Origin: Chloroflexi bacterium 54-19
GTDB taxonomy: Bacteria; Chloroflexota; Chloroflexia; Chloroheliales; Chloroheliaceae
Direction: 5' to 3'
Length of the DNA stretch: 64,000 nt
Assembly (NCBI GenBank): GCA_001898225.1
Contig: MKTJ01000049.1
Location: 1 to 64,000 of the forward strand
Each line of letters begins with the position of its first letter. Positions within the stretch are counted from its first letter, which is position 1. Shown piece by piece: positions 28,156 through 37,386 of the stretch. The position numbers were made by a program, and so were the translations under genes. The notes under the pieces are model-generated. The model was not told the origin of the DNA, did not search any database, and saw only the letters and a list, made by a program, of their open reading frames with translations.

Positions 28156-29358
28156 ATGAAAATTACCGAAGTGAGAGTGATTCTGACCGCACCGGGGCGG
28201 AATTTCCTTTTCGTAAAGATTATGACCGACGAACCGGAAATTTACGGCGTCGGTGAAGGCACCCTTAACGGCAGCGAGCCGATCGTCGCCAAAGCTATCG
28301 AGCATCTTTCCAACCTGATTATCGGGCGCGACCCGGCCCAGATTGAGGACATCTGGAACACCCTCTACTATAGTGGCTACTGGCGCGGTGGGCCGATTTT
28401 CGCGGCGGCCCTGGCGGCGATTGACTTCGCCCTGTGGGATATTAAAGGCAAGGTCGCCAACATGCCGGTCTACCAGTTGCTCGGCGGACGGTCGCGAGAT
28501 GGCGCGTGGGTTTACGGTCACGCACACGGCCCCACCCCCCAGGCGGTTGAAGACTCGGCCCGCTCGTTTATCGAAAAAGGCTATCGCTTCGTGCGCTGCC
28601 AGTTGGAAGGCGGCTATGGCGGCTACGGCGGGTTGGGCTTCATCCGCAACGAGCCTTCCGGTATCCACGGCCATAAAGGCACCGACTATTTCAACTACGA
28701 GCCTTACCTGGTTTCCACCCCTAAAATGTTCGAACACATGCGGGTGGCCCTCGGCATGGAGATAAACCTGCTGCACGATGTTCACGAACAGCTAACCCCG
28801 AACGAGGCGGCTCAACTTGCCAAGAGCCTGGAACCGTACCGCCTGTTCTTCCTGGAAGACGCCCTGCGCCCTGAACAGACCAACTTCTACCCGATGCTAC
28901 GCCAGGCTTCCACGACCCCGCTGGCTATCGGTGAGATTATCACGTCGCGCTGGGAGTGCATCCCGATGTTCCAGAACCACTGGATTGACTTCATCCGGGC
29001 CGCGCCTATCCACGTCGGCGGTATCACCGAAAGCCGCCGGATTTGTGTGCTGGCCGACTCTTACTTCGTACGGACGGCTTTCCACGGCGCGGCGGACCTC
29101 GGCCCCATCGGTCAGGCGGCAGCCCTGCACGTAGACCTCAGCATCCCGAACTTCGGCGTCCAGGAGTGGGTGAGCTTCCCGGAACAACTCTACGATGTGG
29201 TTTCGGGTATGGGCTACTACAAAGACGGCATGGCCTTCCCGCAGGAAGCGCCGGGCCTTGGCACCGACATTAACGAAGAAGAAGCCAAAAAGTATCCCTA
29301 CCAGCAGGCGTACATGCCGACCCACCGGCGCGGTGACGGCACCATCCACCTTTATTAG
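28156..29358 (+). CDS. Mannonate/altronate-type sugar acid dehydratase (enolase superfamily)
   Basis: 400 residues, ManD/RspA-like member of the mandelate racemase group. It dehydrates aldonic acids to 2-keto-3-deoxy acids using Mg. Visible features are the N-terminal lid MKITEVRVILTAPG, ALWDIKGK, the Asp metal ligand in LHDVHEQ, the Glu ligands in FFLEDALRPEQ and AIGEIITSRWE, and the His in HVGGITESRR / RTAFHGAADL. The exact substrate (D-mannonate, D-altronate, D-gluconate) cannot be read from sequence. It lies between an SDR and a Gfo/Idh-like gene in one operon. Confidence 0.88.
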   Translation: MKITEVRVILTAPGRNFLFVKIMTDEPEIYGVGEGTLNGSEPIVAKAIEHLSNLIIGRDPAQIEDIWNTLYYSGYWRGGPIFAAALAAIDFALWDIKGKVANMPVYQLLGGRSRDGAWVYGHAHGPTPQAVEDSARSFIEKGYRFVRCQLEGGYGGYGGLGFIRNEPSGIHGHKGTDYFNYEPYLVSTPKMFEHMRVALGMEINLLHDVHEQLTPNEAAQLAKSLEPYRLFFLEDALRPEQTNFYPMLRQASTTPLAIGEIITSRWECIPMFQNHWIDFIRAAPIHVGGITESRRICVLADSYFVRTAFHGAADLGPIGQAAALHVDLSIPNFGVQEWVSFPEQLYDVVSGMGYYKDGMAFPQEAPGLGTDINEEEAKKYPYQQAYMPTHRRGDGTIHLY

Positions 29359-29413
29359 GATTAAGCGTTTAGCCTTTACGAGAGGGCTAAACGCAGAGTC
29401 AACGGAGGAAATT

Positions 29414-30562
29414 TTGACTTCAAAAACTCCGGTTCGGGTCGCCATTCTTGGCGGCTCGAACCGTTCCAGGAAGGTTTACGGCCCGATTCTCAAAGGGTTG
29501 GCCCAGGCAGGTGAGGTCGAGGTGGTGGCCGTCTGGTCGCGCCACGAAAATTCGGCCCAGGAATTAGGCCAATTCCTCAACCTGCCCTGGTATACCGACC
29601 TGGCAAAACTGGTCCGGGAAACCGCGCCCCAGGTGGGGGTCGTTTCGGTGAATTCCGGGGCCAACGGCCCGGTCGGGCTGATGGCGGTCGAAAACGGCTT
29701 GCACGTGCTGGTGGAAACACCAATTTCGCATTCTCTCAAAGAAGCCGACGCCATTATCCAGGCTGCCGCCGCACGCAACCTTAAAATCGAGGTGGCCGAG
29801 CAGTTTCATCGCCGCCCGCTTGAGCAAATCAAGCTCAAACTGCTGGCAAGCGGTCTATTCGGCCAGGTCTATACCGCTTTTAACGACTTTGCCGGGCACG
29901 GCTACCACGGAGTGAGCGTTTTGCGGAGCTACCTGGGGTTTGACGCGGTGCCGGTGCGGGTGCAGGGGTTCGTCCGGGACTATCCCCTGGCTGCCCACGG
30001 GTCGCGTTTTAATGCCCCGGTCGCCCCGCGTGACGAGACCCAGGAACACGCCATGATTGAGTTTGCCGATGGCCGGTTGGGGATTTACCACTGGACCAAT
30101 GTCGGTTACGACTCGGCCCTGCGGTGGTGGCGGAGCAGCCGCTTCCTGGCCGAAAAGGGGATGGGCCTGACCGTGGGGGTAGACCTCGATGTAAAAGAGG
30201 AATTGACCCTGCTCGACGCCAGCCGGAAAGCACCCCAATTCATCACCCTGCAACGCCACTGGGAAAGGCTGGATGGCGGGCCTTTACGAGCCCTCGTAGC
30301 CTTTACGGGCGACTCCGACCAGCCGGAAGTGCGCTGGGACAATCCTTTTTATGACCTTCTCAGGGAGAACGGAATCCAGTGGCATGACGACGAAATTGGG
30401 GTGGCCGGGTGTATTATGAGCCTGGTTAACGCCGTCCGCGACGGTACCGAACCGACTTATGGTGCAGCCCAGGGTCGTGTGGACCAGGAAATCGTTGTAG
30501 CGATGCGGGAGTCTTCCCGGTTGGGCGGCCAGTCCGTTTCTTTACCTGTTTCGGTCGAATAA
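29414..30562 (+). CDS. Gfo/Idh/MocA-like oxidoreductase with altered EKP motif
   Basis: 382 residues from TTG 29414, which has GGAGG 5 nt upstream; the open frame runs further 5' into the dehydratase gene and is not used. N-terminal Rossmann fold (VRVAILGGSNRSRKVYGP) and a C-terminal Gfo/Idh substrate domain. The glycine loop is atypical, and the usual EKP after strand 5 reads VETPISHS, so the conserved Lys is Thr. NAD(P)-dependent sugar or sugar-acid oxidation would be expected from the family, but activity is doubtful. It ends 28 bp before the GH16 gene. Confidence 0.82.
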   Translation: MTSKTPVRVAILGGSNRSRKVYGPILKGLAQAGEVEVVAVWSRHENSAQELGQFLNLPWYTDLAKLVRETAPQVGVVSVNSGANGPVGLMAVENGLHVLVETPISHSLKEADAIIQAAAARNLKIEVAEQFHRRPLEQIKLKLLASGLFGQVYTAFNDFAGHGYHGVSVLRSYLGFDAVPVRVQGFVRDYPLAAHGSRFNAPVAPRDETQEHAMIEFADGRLGIYHWTNVGYDSALRWWRSSRFLAEKGMGLTVGVDLDVKEELTLLDASRKAPQFITLQRHWERLDGGPLRALVAFTGDSDQPEVRWDNPFYDLLRENGIQWHDDEIGVAGCIMSLVNAVRDGTEPTYGAAQGRVDQEIVVAMRESSRLGGQSVSLPVSVE

Positions 30563-30590
30563 AATTACATTTTCAGAGGGAGTTTAAGCG

Positions 30591-31718
30591 ATGTCCGACG
30601 ACAATAGGCCCGCGCCGAAACAACAGGCCGGGAAGGACCGACCTTTCCGGCCTGGCGCCGGCATCGCCCCTGGGGTGGTGGTCGTTGTAATCCTGGCGCT
30701 ATCAGTCTTGCTTGGCGCCTGCGGTTCACCCACCGCAACTGCGCCAACCACTACTGTCGTTTCCAGCGCGAACACTCCCTCGCCAGCCACTAACCCAACC
30801 ACCACTAACCAGCCAACCACACCTCCCGTACCCCTCAGCCCGACAGCGCGTCCGACCGCAACCGCCGGTCCAACCTACACACCCTATCCAACCCCGACCC
30901 AGGGTCCGCCGCCATCCCCGACCCTAAATTTTAATGTGACGGAGCGGCCCGGTTACAAACTGGTCTGGAGTGACGAATTTGACGGAGCCGCCGGGAGCCC
31001 ACCCAACCCTGCCACCTGGGGCCACGAAATCGGGGACGGCACCGCCAACGGCAACCGGGGCTGGGGCAACAACGAACTCGAATACTATACCGACAGCACC
31101 GAGAACGCCGCCCTGGATGGCAAGGGGAACCTGGTAATTTCGGCCCGGAAAGCCGACCCCGCCGCCAATCTAAACTGTTATTACGGCCCCTGCCAGTACA
31201 CCTCGGCCCGCCTGATTTCGGCCAATAAGGTCCAGCTTACCTATGGCCGGATTGAAGCCCGCCTAAAAGTGCCGCGGGGGAGCGGTCTCTGGCCCGCCTT
31301 CTGGGCCCTCGGTTCCAACATCAACCAGGTTGGCTGGCCGCAGTCCGGCGAGATAGACATCATGGAGTACGTGGGACGCCAGCCCAACCGGGTCTTTGGC
31401 ACCATTCACGGGCCAGGCTATTCGGGCGCGAACGGGTTTGGCAAGACCTATGATTTACCGGGGGCGGTGGCTGACGATTATCACGTCTTCGCTATCGAGT
31501 GGGAACAGGACCAGATTGTCTGGTACATTGATAACAAGGTCTACCACAGGGCCTCGCCCCCGAGCGTTTCTCCCCACAAATGGGTCTTCAACCAGCCGTT
31601 TTTCCTCCTGCTTAATGTCGCGGTGGGGGGTGACCTGGGCGGCCCGGTCGGTACGGACGCAGCTTTTCCGCAAACGCTCACCGTTGACTATGTCCGCCAG
31701 TACCAGAAGGGCTCATAG
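30591..31718 (+). CDS. GH16 endo-beta-glucanase lipoprotein
   Basis: 375 residues. A hydrophobic segment ends in a lipobox-like LLGAC (Cys44), followed by a Thr/Pro-rich linker (about 45-118). The GH16 jelly roll begins with YKLVWSDEFDG. The catalytic signature is GEIDIMEYVG with E254, D256 and E259. The WGNNELEYYT and GLWPAFWALG phrases match laminarinase (endo-beta-1,3-glucanase) types. It probably degrades beta-glucan on the cell surface. The N-terminus has about 30 residues before the hydrophobic stretch, long for a lipoprotein signal. Confidence 0.9.
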   Translation: MSDDNRPAPKQQAGKDRPFRPGAGIAPGVVVVVILALSVLLGACGSPTATAPTTTVVSSANTPSPATNPTTTNQPTTPPVPLSPTARPTATAGPTYTPYPTPTQGPPPSPTLNFNVTERPGYKLVWSDEFDGAAGSPPNPATWGHEIGDGTANGNRGWGNNELEYYTDSTENAALDGKGNLVISARKADPAANLNCYYGPCQYTSARLISANKVQLTYGRIEARLKVPRGSGLWPAFWALGSNINQVGWPQSGEIDIMEYVGRQPNRVFGTIHGPGYSGANGFGKTYDLPGAVADDYHVFAIEWEQDQIVWYIDNKVYHRASPPSVSPHKWVFNQPFFLLLNVAVGGDLGGPVGTDAAFPQTLTVDYVRQYQKGS

Positions 31719-31858
31719 GCCCTCGGCAATCAGTAAAATTCGTCTAGAAAATTGTTGTGAAAGTCCGGTTTATATAAGAGTGCCCCTGAAAAACCGTCCC
31801 TGACCGAGACCTGTTAGATAAACTGACTTTCAAAAATAACAATTTTCTGGAGAAATAA

Positions 31859-32146
31859 ATGAGCCTGACTAAAAATGACATTGTTGGACTGGTTGCCGGG
31901 ATTTTACCGTTCTTTCTCTTTATTGGTGGTTCTACCACGCAGACCGTTAACGGCCAGGTAGTCAACCAGAGTTCCTTAAACCTGGTGGCCCTTATAGGAG
32001 GGGCTATCGCTATCATCATGGCCTTCATCGGGTTCCGCACTATGTCCGAACGGGAAGGCAACCGCAGTCTGTACCTGGGCCTCTTTGTGGTCCTGGCGCT
32101 TCTCGGTGCTTACCAGGTCGCCAGGGGAATTGGCCTGGTCGCCTAA
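31859..32146 (+). CDS. Small three-helix membrane protein
   Basis: 95 residues with predicted membrane helices at about 8-25, 42-60 and 70-90. No family is recognised. AATTTTCTGGAGAAATAA gives a GGAG site before the ATG. It ends just before a bidirectional terminator. Confidence 0.7.
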   Translation: MSLTKNDIVGLVAGILPFFLFIGGSTTQTVNGQVVNQSSLNLVALIGGAIAIIMAFIGFRTMSEREGNRSLYLGLFVVLALLGAYQVARGIGLVA

Positions 32147-32166
32147 AATTTCTTGCAATAAATTAT

Positions 32167-32206
32167 AAAAGGGCTTAGAACATTTTTTGCGTTTCTAAGC
32201 CCTTTT
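32167..32206. terminator. Bidirectional terminator
   Basis: A 14-bp stem (AAAAGGGCTTAGAA with TTCTAAGCCCTTTT) has a 12-nt loop. On the plus strand it is followed by further T residues. It lies between the convergent small membrane protein and the TetR gene. Confidence 0.88.
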
Positions 32207-32220
32207 TTTATTGAAAAGGT

Positions 32221-32835
32221 TCAGGCGACAAGGCCACCCAGGAATAGGTCGGCATATTCCAGGGCGAACTCGTGGGCGCGGGTCGGGCCGTCCGGTTTGT
32301 ACCAGCGTCCCATCCAGTTCAGGGTAGAGAGGATAGCCCGACCCGCCACCGCCGGGTTAACCGGGCGAAACTCTCCCGCCGCGATGCCGTCCCGGATGAT
32401 TTTGCGCAGATTTTGCTCGTGGCGGTCGCGCCAGTAGGCCACTTTCTCACGCTGGTGAGGCTGGTTCAGACCGCCCAGGCCCAGCAGCAAAGCCGTGGCG
32501 GTCCAGATGTTCTCCTCGAAGAAGGTCGCGTTAGCTTCCATAAAGATGACCAACCGTTCGCGGTTGGAACCGGCCCCGGCGACCCGGCCCTCGACATATA
32601 GGCAAATTTTCTCCATTGTATCAATGACAATCCGGGCGTAAATCTCGTCCTTGTCCTTGAAATAGTGGTAGAGGGTAGCCTTGGACAGGCCGACCGCTTC
32701 GGCGATATTGCGGACCGCCACGGTCTCGAAGCCTTCCTGGGCGAAAAGTTGGGCCGCCACCGCCAGGATTTCCTTCTCGCGTTCTTTTACCTCGACCTGC
32801 ACCTGCATGCCCTTGTCCTTACGGGTTGCCTCCAA
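32221..32835 (-). CDS. TetR/AcrR family regulator
   Basis: 204 residues. The start is TTG at 32835 with a CGAGGT site; an ATG nine codons later is an alternative. The HTH is complete: AVRNIAEAVGLSKATLYHYFKDKDEIYARI. The C-terminal domain should bind a small effector. It is the last gene of a minus-strand run of lipid/aromatic-type catabolic genes, so an acyl-CoA effector and control of the 38449-38466 site are inferred. Confidence 0.9.
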   Translation of the reverse strand: MEATRKDKGMQVQVEVKEREKEILAVAAQLFAQEGFETVAVRNIAEAVGLSKATLYHYFKDKDEIYARIVIDTMEKICLYVEGRVAGAGSNRERLVIFMEANATFFEENIWTATALLLGLGGLNQPHQREKVAYWRDRHEQNLRKIIRDGIAAGEFRPVNPAVAGRAILSTLNWMGRWYKPDGPTRAHEFALEYADLFLGGLVA

Positions 32836-32901
32836 GTTTTACCTCGACTTGCTGTTAAATTTTGAATCCAATTAGCGGCCCTGATTATACAACCTGGGTC
32901 G

Positions 32902-34137
32902 CTAGGCCGTCCCGACCACAAAACTGACACAGGTAGTAGTGCTGCCGCCAATGTTGAGGGTCGCGAAGTTCCGGGCGGCTACCCCGACCTGGTAATCGCC
33001 CGCCGTACCCGTAACCTGCTTGTAGGCGTCCAGTACCATGCGTACCCCGGTAGCCCCAACCGGGTGGCCGAGCCCTATCAGCCCGCCGCTGGGGTTGATA
33101 GGCAGGCGACCGTCCCGCTCAATAGTGCCGTTTTCGATGGCCTGCCAGCTTTGGCCCGGTGGCGTCAGGCCGAAATGGTCAATCGCCAAGTACTCGGTCG
33201 TGGTAAAACAATCGTGGGTCTCGATACCGTCCAGTTCGTAGACATCCCCGATACCGGCCCGCCGGAAAGCGTCCTGGATAGCCAGGCGGACATGCGGGAA
33301 GACATAGGGCTGGTCGCGGCTGGCCGAGAGTTTGGTTTCTAGCAGTATCGGGGCGGTCCGGTGCCCCCAGCCTTTAAGACGTGGGAGCTTTTCAAAAGAG
33401 AGGTTGCGCCGGGCCGCGTAACGCCGGGCGAAATCTTCCGAGGCCAGGAAGACGACCGCCGCGCCATCGGTAATCTGGCCGCAGTCCTGCTTGCGCAAAC
33501 GGCCCTCGATAGGCGGGTTGTGGGTATCGTCCTCCCTGAAACTTTCCGGCCCAAAGGTCCACTTGCGGGTCTGGGCGTTGGGGTTGCGACGGGCGTTATC
33601 GAAATTAATTTGGGCAATCCGGGCCAGGTGTTCGTACTTCAGGCCGTAGCGCCGGTCGTACTCGTCGCCAATCTCGCTAAAGAGATAGGGCCAGGGGAAG
33701 CGGGCATTTTGAGCCTCGCGCCCGTTCCAGGCCGCCGCCCCCAGGTAAGCCGCCGCCTGTTGACCGGACACGTTCCGCATTTGCTCGATACCAACCACAC
33801 AGGCCAGGTCGTAGCGCCCCGCCTCGATTTCGGCGCTGGCCGCCAGGACCGCGATACTGCCGGAAGCGCAAGCCGCCTCGTGCCGGGAAGCCGGGAGGGC
33901 CGACCAGGCCGGGTCGAGCGAGGCGAAAAAGCCGCCAAGCTGCCCCTGCCCGCAGAACAGTTCGCCCGCGAAATTGCCGATATGGGCCGTTTCGACCTCG
34001 GACGGTTCGAGGCCGGTCGCTTCCAGCGCGCCCCGGACCGCCGCTCCGAGCATGTCGTACATGGTCTGCCCGGCCCGGTCCCAGTTATAGGCAAAATCGG
34101 TCTGGAACCCACCCAGCACGTAAACCGGCGCGCTCAT
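32902..34137 (-). CDS. SCP2-type thiolase / acetyl-CoA acetyltransferase
   Basis: 411 residues, thiolase fold. The nucleophilic Cys is C90 in EAACASGS, followed by the His of the IETHDCF motif characteristic of SCP2-type thiolases and H358 in GLGHPVGATG. The enzyme cleaves or condenses acyl-CoA with acetyl-CoA. Its ATG overlaps the stop of the upstream acyl-CoA ligase by 4 bp, so the two are translationally coupled. A non-hydrolytic partner protein (DUF35) normal for some SCP2 thiolases is not present here. Confidence 0.88.
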   Translation of the reverse strand: MSAPVYVLGGFQTDFAYNWDRAGQTMYDMLGAAVRGALEATGLEPSEVETAHIGNFAGELFCGQGQLGGFFASLDPAWSALPASRHEAACASGSIAVLAASAEIEAGRYDLACVVGIEQMRNVSGQQAAAYLGAAAWNGREAQNARFPWPYLFSEIGDEYDRRYGLKYEHLARIAQINFDNARRNPNAQTRKWTFGPESFREDDTHNPPIEGRLRKQDCGQITDGAAVVFLASEDFARRYAARRNLSFEKLPRLKGWGHRTAPILLETKLSASRDQPYVFPHVRLAIQDAFRRAGIGDVYELDGIETHDCFTTTEYLAIDHFGLTPPGQSWQAIENGTIERDGRLPINPSGGLIGLGHPVGATGVRMVLDAYKQVTGTAGDYQVGVAARNFATLNIGGSTTTCVSFVVGTA

Positions 34138-35873
34138 GCGGGCACCTCCTCGCTGGCGGCTTTTTGCCGGACCTGTTCGCGCAGACTGCCTTTAAGCAGT
34201 TTGCCGACCGGGTTGCGCGGCAGGTTCCCCAGCACAATCAACCGTTCCGGCATTTTGAAGACGGCAATCTTCTTCTCTTTGAGGTACGAAACCAGTTCGT
34301 CCAGGCTGATTTCCTGGTCGGGACGCGGGGCCACACAGGCGCAGACCCTCTCACCCAGCACCCGGTCGGGATAGCCGATAACGGCGACTTCGGCCACCTT
34401 GGGATGCCCTTGCAACAAGTTTTCGACTTCTTCGGGAGAAATGTTCTGGCCGCCCCGGATGATGATGTCTTTCGAGCGGCCCACGTAGCGGTAAAACGGT
34501 AAATTATCGCCTTCGCCGCTAATCTCGAAAACATCGCCGGTATGGAAATAGCCCTGGTCGTCAAAGGCGCGTTTGTTCAGTTCGGGCGCTTTGTAATAGC
34601 CTGTCATGACTGCCGCGCCCTTGATGAGAAGTTCGCCCGGCTGGCCCGGCCCGGTAATATCTTCGCCGGTAGCCAGGTCCACCAACCGGGTCTGCATCAT
34701 CTTCGAGACACGGGCATTCCACTCATAACCGGGGACGCCAAAACGCGGGAAGTACAAAGCCCGGTTTTCGGGGCCGGGCATTTCGTTAGGACCGCTGACC
34801 AGGGTCGCGCCTTCGTTGGAGCCGAAATAGTTCAGCACGTAGATACCGTAATCGTCCTGCCAGCTTTTGACCATCCAGGGAGAGAGCGGGGCCGAACCGG
34901 AGCCGATGGTCTTTATCGAGCTGATGTCGGCCTTTTCAAGAAGCGGCTTGTTCTGCAAAAGCATGTTGAGCAGGGCCGGGGGCGTCACGGTATAATTGAC
35001 TCGTTCGACCGCAATTTGCTGCATGAAGACCATCAGGTTGAGGGGCTGGTGCTGGACCAGTTTGCCCCCGGTCAGGAGCCAGGGCACCAGCATCCCGCCG
35101 ATACCGGCCATGTTGACCAGCGGGAAGGGATTCAGGACGGTGCAGCCCGGTTCAAGCTCGGCGGCGTCGACCGTCCCGTAGGCGGGGACCAGCCAGTCGT
35201 TGTGGCTGCGCGGTACGCCCTTGGGGCGGCCCTCGGTGCCGGAAGTCCAGCAAATCGTGAGAATGTCGTTGGCTGTGATAGGGTTAGCCTGACTAAAATT
35301 CGCCAGGATGAGGTCGTCGTGCGGCTCGGCCATCAGGCGGTCCAGCCTTACCACCCGCTCCGGCAGGTTTTCGCCCCAGGCCAGCACCTGGCGCAGGGAA
35401 GGCAGCTTGTCCTGCAAGTTGACGGCCATCTCGGCGTGAGCGTGCTTGCCGATACGGGTCGCGGTTATGAAAACTTTGGCCTCGATAAAGGGAATCAACT
35501 GCTCGATTTCGTAGTCGCGGTACTGCACCGGGAACGGGCTGACAATGACCCCAAGGCGGCCTGCCGCCAGGTAGACCTCGATCAGTTCGATGATATTGGG
35601 TAACTGAACCGCGATTATATCGTCCTTTTCGAGACCGGCTTCGAGCAGCCGCACCGCCAGCCTGTCTACTTCCCGGTTGAGTTCGGCCCAGGTCAGGCGG
35701 CGGGCCGGGCCATCCGTAAACTCGGCCCGGTTAGCCGGGTCCACCACCGCAACCGTGTCGGGATGCTCCCGGGCGCTCCGGTGTACCAGGTCATCAAGGG
35801 TAGTCGTCCCCCACCAGCCTTTCGCGGTATATTCACGAATCCGTTCTTCAGGGCATAAAATCATCTCGGTCAC
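34134..35873 (-). CDS. AMP-dependent acyl-CoA ligase
   Basis: 579 residues, ANL superfamily. It activates a carboxylic acid as acyl-AMP and then as acyl-CoA. The P-loop is ICWTSGTEGRPKGVPRSH. The motif after it is VLNYFGSNEGAT, followed by FHTGDVFEI, the hinge YRYVGRSKDIIIRGGQNISPEEVE, and the catalytic Lys in NPVGKLLKG near the end. The acid substrate is unknown; a carotenoid or aromatic cleavage product is suggested by the neighbouring oxygenase. Confidence 0.9.
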   Translation of the reverse strand: MTEMILCPEERIREYTAKGWWGTTTLDDLVHRSAREHPDTVAVVDPANRAEFTDGPARRLTWAELNREVDRLAVRLLEAGLEKDDIIAVQLPNIIELIEVYLAAGRLGVIVSPFPVQYRDYEIEQLIPFIEAKVFITATRIGKHAHAEMAVNLQDKLPSLRQVLAWGENLPERVVRLDRLMAEPHDDLILANFSQANPITANDILTICWTSGTEGRPKGVPRSHNDWLVPAYGTVDAAELEPGCTVLNPFPLVNMAGIGGMLVPWLLTGGKLVQHQPLNLMVFMQQIAVERVNYTVTPPALLNMLLQNKPLLEKADISSIKTIGSGSAPLSPWMVKSWQDDYGIYVLNYFGSNEGATLVSGPNEMPGPENRALYFPRFGVPGYEWNARVSKMMQTRLVDLATGEDITGPGQPGELLIKGAAVMTGYYKAPELNKRAFDDQGYFHTGDVFEISGEGDNLPFYRYVGRSKDIIIRGGQNISPEEVENLLQGHPKVAEVAVIGYPDRVLGERVCACVAPRPDQEISLDELVSYLKEKKIAVFKMPERLIVLGNLPRNPVGKLLKGSLREQVRQKAASEEVPA

Positions 35874-35915
35874 TTCCTTGTAAAACTAAGCTGATTATTT
35901 ACTTACTCCAAAAAG

Positions 35916-37334
35916 TTAGCGGGCGCGGGGCAAATTCTCGCCGGGCACCCAGCAGGCGTGGAAACCGAGCGGCACGCGCTGGGGTATCCGCACCCGGGCA
36001 ACCGGTTCCGCCAGCATATCCCGCGCATCAATTATCAGGAGTTCCGAGGTGTCGCTCGGCGCGTCATAGATGAAGCTTAACAGGTAACCGTCGTCTTCGG
36101 CGGTCGCGCCCTGGCGCGGGGCGAAAGGCGCTTCACTACCGTAGCGGCCCGGTCCGAAGCGGTGCTGCCAGGCTTGCCCGGTGACGGTGTCGTACTTGAC
36201 CAGCCCATCGAACAGGAGGGTCGGGTCGGGCGCGATATGGACGTTGTAGGCGTAGCGGGAAGGGCGCCCCAGGAAATTCATATTGAGGGTCGGAAACTCG
36301 GTGTTGGCGTCATCCATGAAGCCTTCTTTAACCGCTCCGGTCTTCAAATTCATGCGCCAGGAGTAGAGCCGGGCGTCGAGCCGCAAAAATTGGAGCATGC
36401 GGGCCAGTTCACCCTCGCCCCGGTCGGGCGGTTCGGGCTCGACCACCTTACAGCCGAGCAGGACGATTTCGTCGCCTTCCTCCCAGGCGTTGATAGTGTG
36501 GTACATATAGCAGGGGCTAGCCTCGAACCAGCGGATACTCTCGCTGGCCCCGTAGCGCGGGATAACCCCGATGCGGGTCGGAATATCCCGGTGGAACTTG
36601 ACCTTGTTGCGCCCTTTTTTGAGGGCTTCCTGGTCGGCAAAGAGCGGCATATCAAACAGGATAGAGTAATGCTCGGTAATCGCCATGTCGTGCGGGGAAC
36701 GGGGACCGGGCAAATCAATCGGCACGACATGGGTTAAATCACCCGCAGCCGAGGCCACACCGTAGGTCATATAGGGCGGGCGCGGGCCGTAGTCAAAGAA
36801 AAGGAGTTCCCCGGTATGCTCGTCTACCTTGGCGTGGGCCGAAACGTTGTTGCGGAGCTTGCCCCGGAAATTCTCGACACCGAGCGTTTCGAGGGTGCAG
36901 GGGTCGACCCGGTAAGGTTTGCCCGAAATATACCAGAGGGCCAGCAACTGGTTGTTGTGATAAACGAGGTCGGTATTGGCGGTATCTTTGAGGGGTTGGT
37001 CGGCAGGATTCGCGTTCATCGGTTCGAGCAACCCGGTCCAGAGGGCAGTCCCGGCGGCGCTCTCGCGCTGAAACCCGGTAGTGCGGACCCAGCGGTTGCG
37101 GTAGCTGACCTGGCCGTCCTCGATATGGACCGCGTGCAGCATACCGTCGCCGTCGAACCAGTGATAGCGCCCGCCTGCCGGGTATTGGTCGTTTGGGCCG
37201 TTGCGGACATAGACGCCGTTGAGGTCTTTCGGGATTTCGCCGATAACTTCCAGGCGTTCGGCCTCGATTTCGGTTCCTACCGGGGCATAACCGCCCAGCA
37301 AATAGGGATTGATTGTCTGGACCAGCGTTGTCAT
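35916..37334 (-). CDS. Carotenoid oxygenase family protein
   Basis: 472 residues, seven-bladed propeller dioxygenase that cleaves conjugated double bonds in carotenoids, apocarotenoids or stilbenes with Fe(II). The four iron His are placed at H167 (SAHAKVDEHTGE), H215 (SPHDMAITE), H279 (YHTINAWEEGD) and H459 (PLGFHACWV). The N-terminus LNGVYVRNGPN is typical. The context (CoA ligase, thiolase) suggests the cleavage product is oxidised to an acid and degraded. Lignostilbene dioxygenase is a good alternative to a carotenoid-specific enzyme. Confidence 0.92.
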   Translation of the reverse strand: MTTLVQTINPYLLGGYAPVGTEIEAERLEVIGEIPKDLNGVYVRNGPNDQYPAGGRYHWFDGDGMLHAVHIEDGQVSYRNRWVRTTGFQRESAAGTALWTGLLEPMNANPADQPLKDTANTDLVYHNNQLLALWYISGKPYRVDPCTLETLGVENFRGKLRNNVSAHAKVDEHTGELLFFDYGPRPPYMTYGVASAAGDLTHVVPIDLPGPRSPHDMAITEHYSILFDMPLFADQEALKKGRNKVKFHRDIPTRIGVIPRYGASESIRWFEASPCYMYHTINAWEEGDEIVLLGCKVVEPEPPDRGEGELARMLQFLRLDARLYSWRMNLKTGAVKEGFMDDANTEFPTLNMNFLGRPSRYAYNVHIAPDPTLLFDGLVKYDTVTGQAWQHRFGPGRYGSEAPFAPRQGATAEDDGYLLSFIYDAPSDTSELLIIDARDMLAEPVARVRIPQRVPLGFHACWVPGENLPRAR

Positions 37335-37386
37335 AGAAATTAACCTCCTTGTTATCTCCCTTGTATGTTAGCTCGTTATCTTTTCT

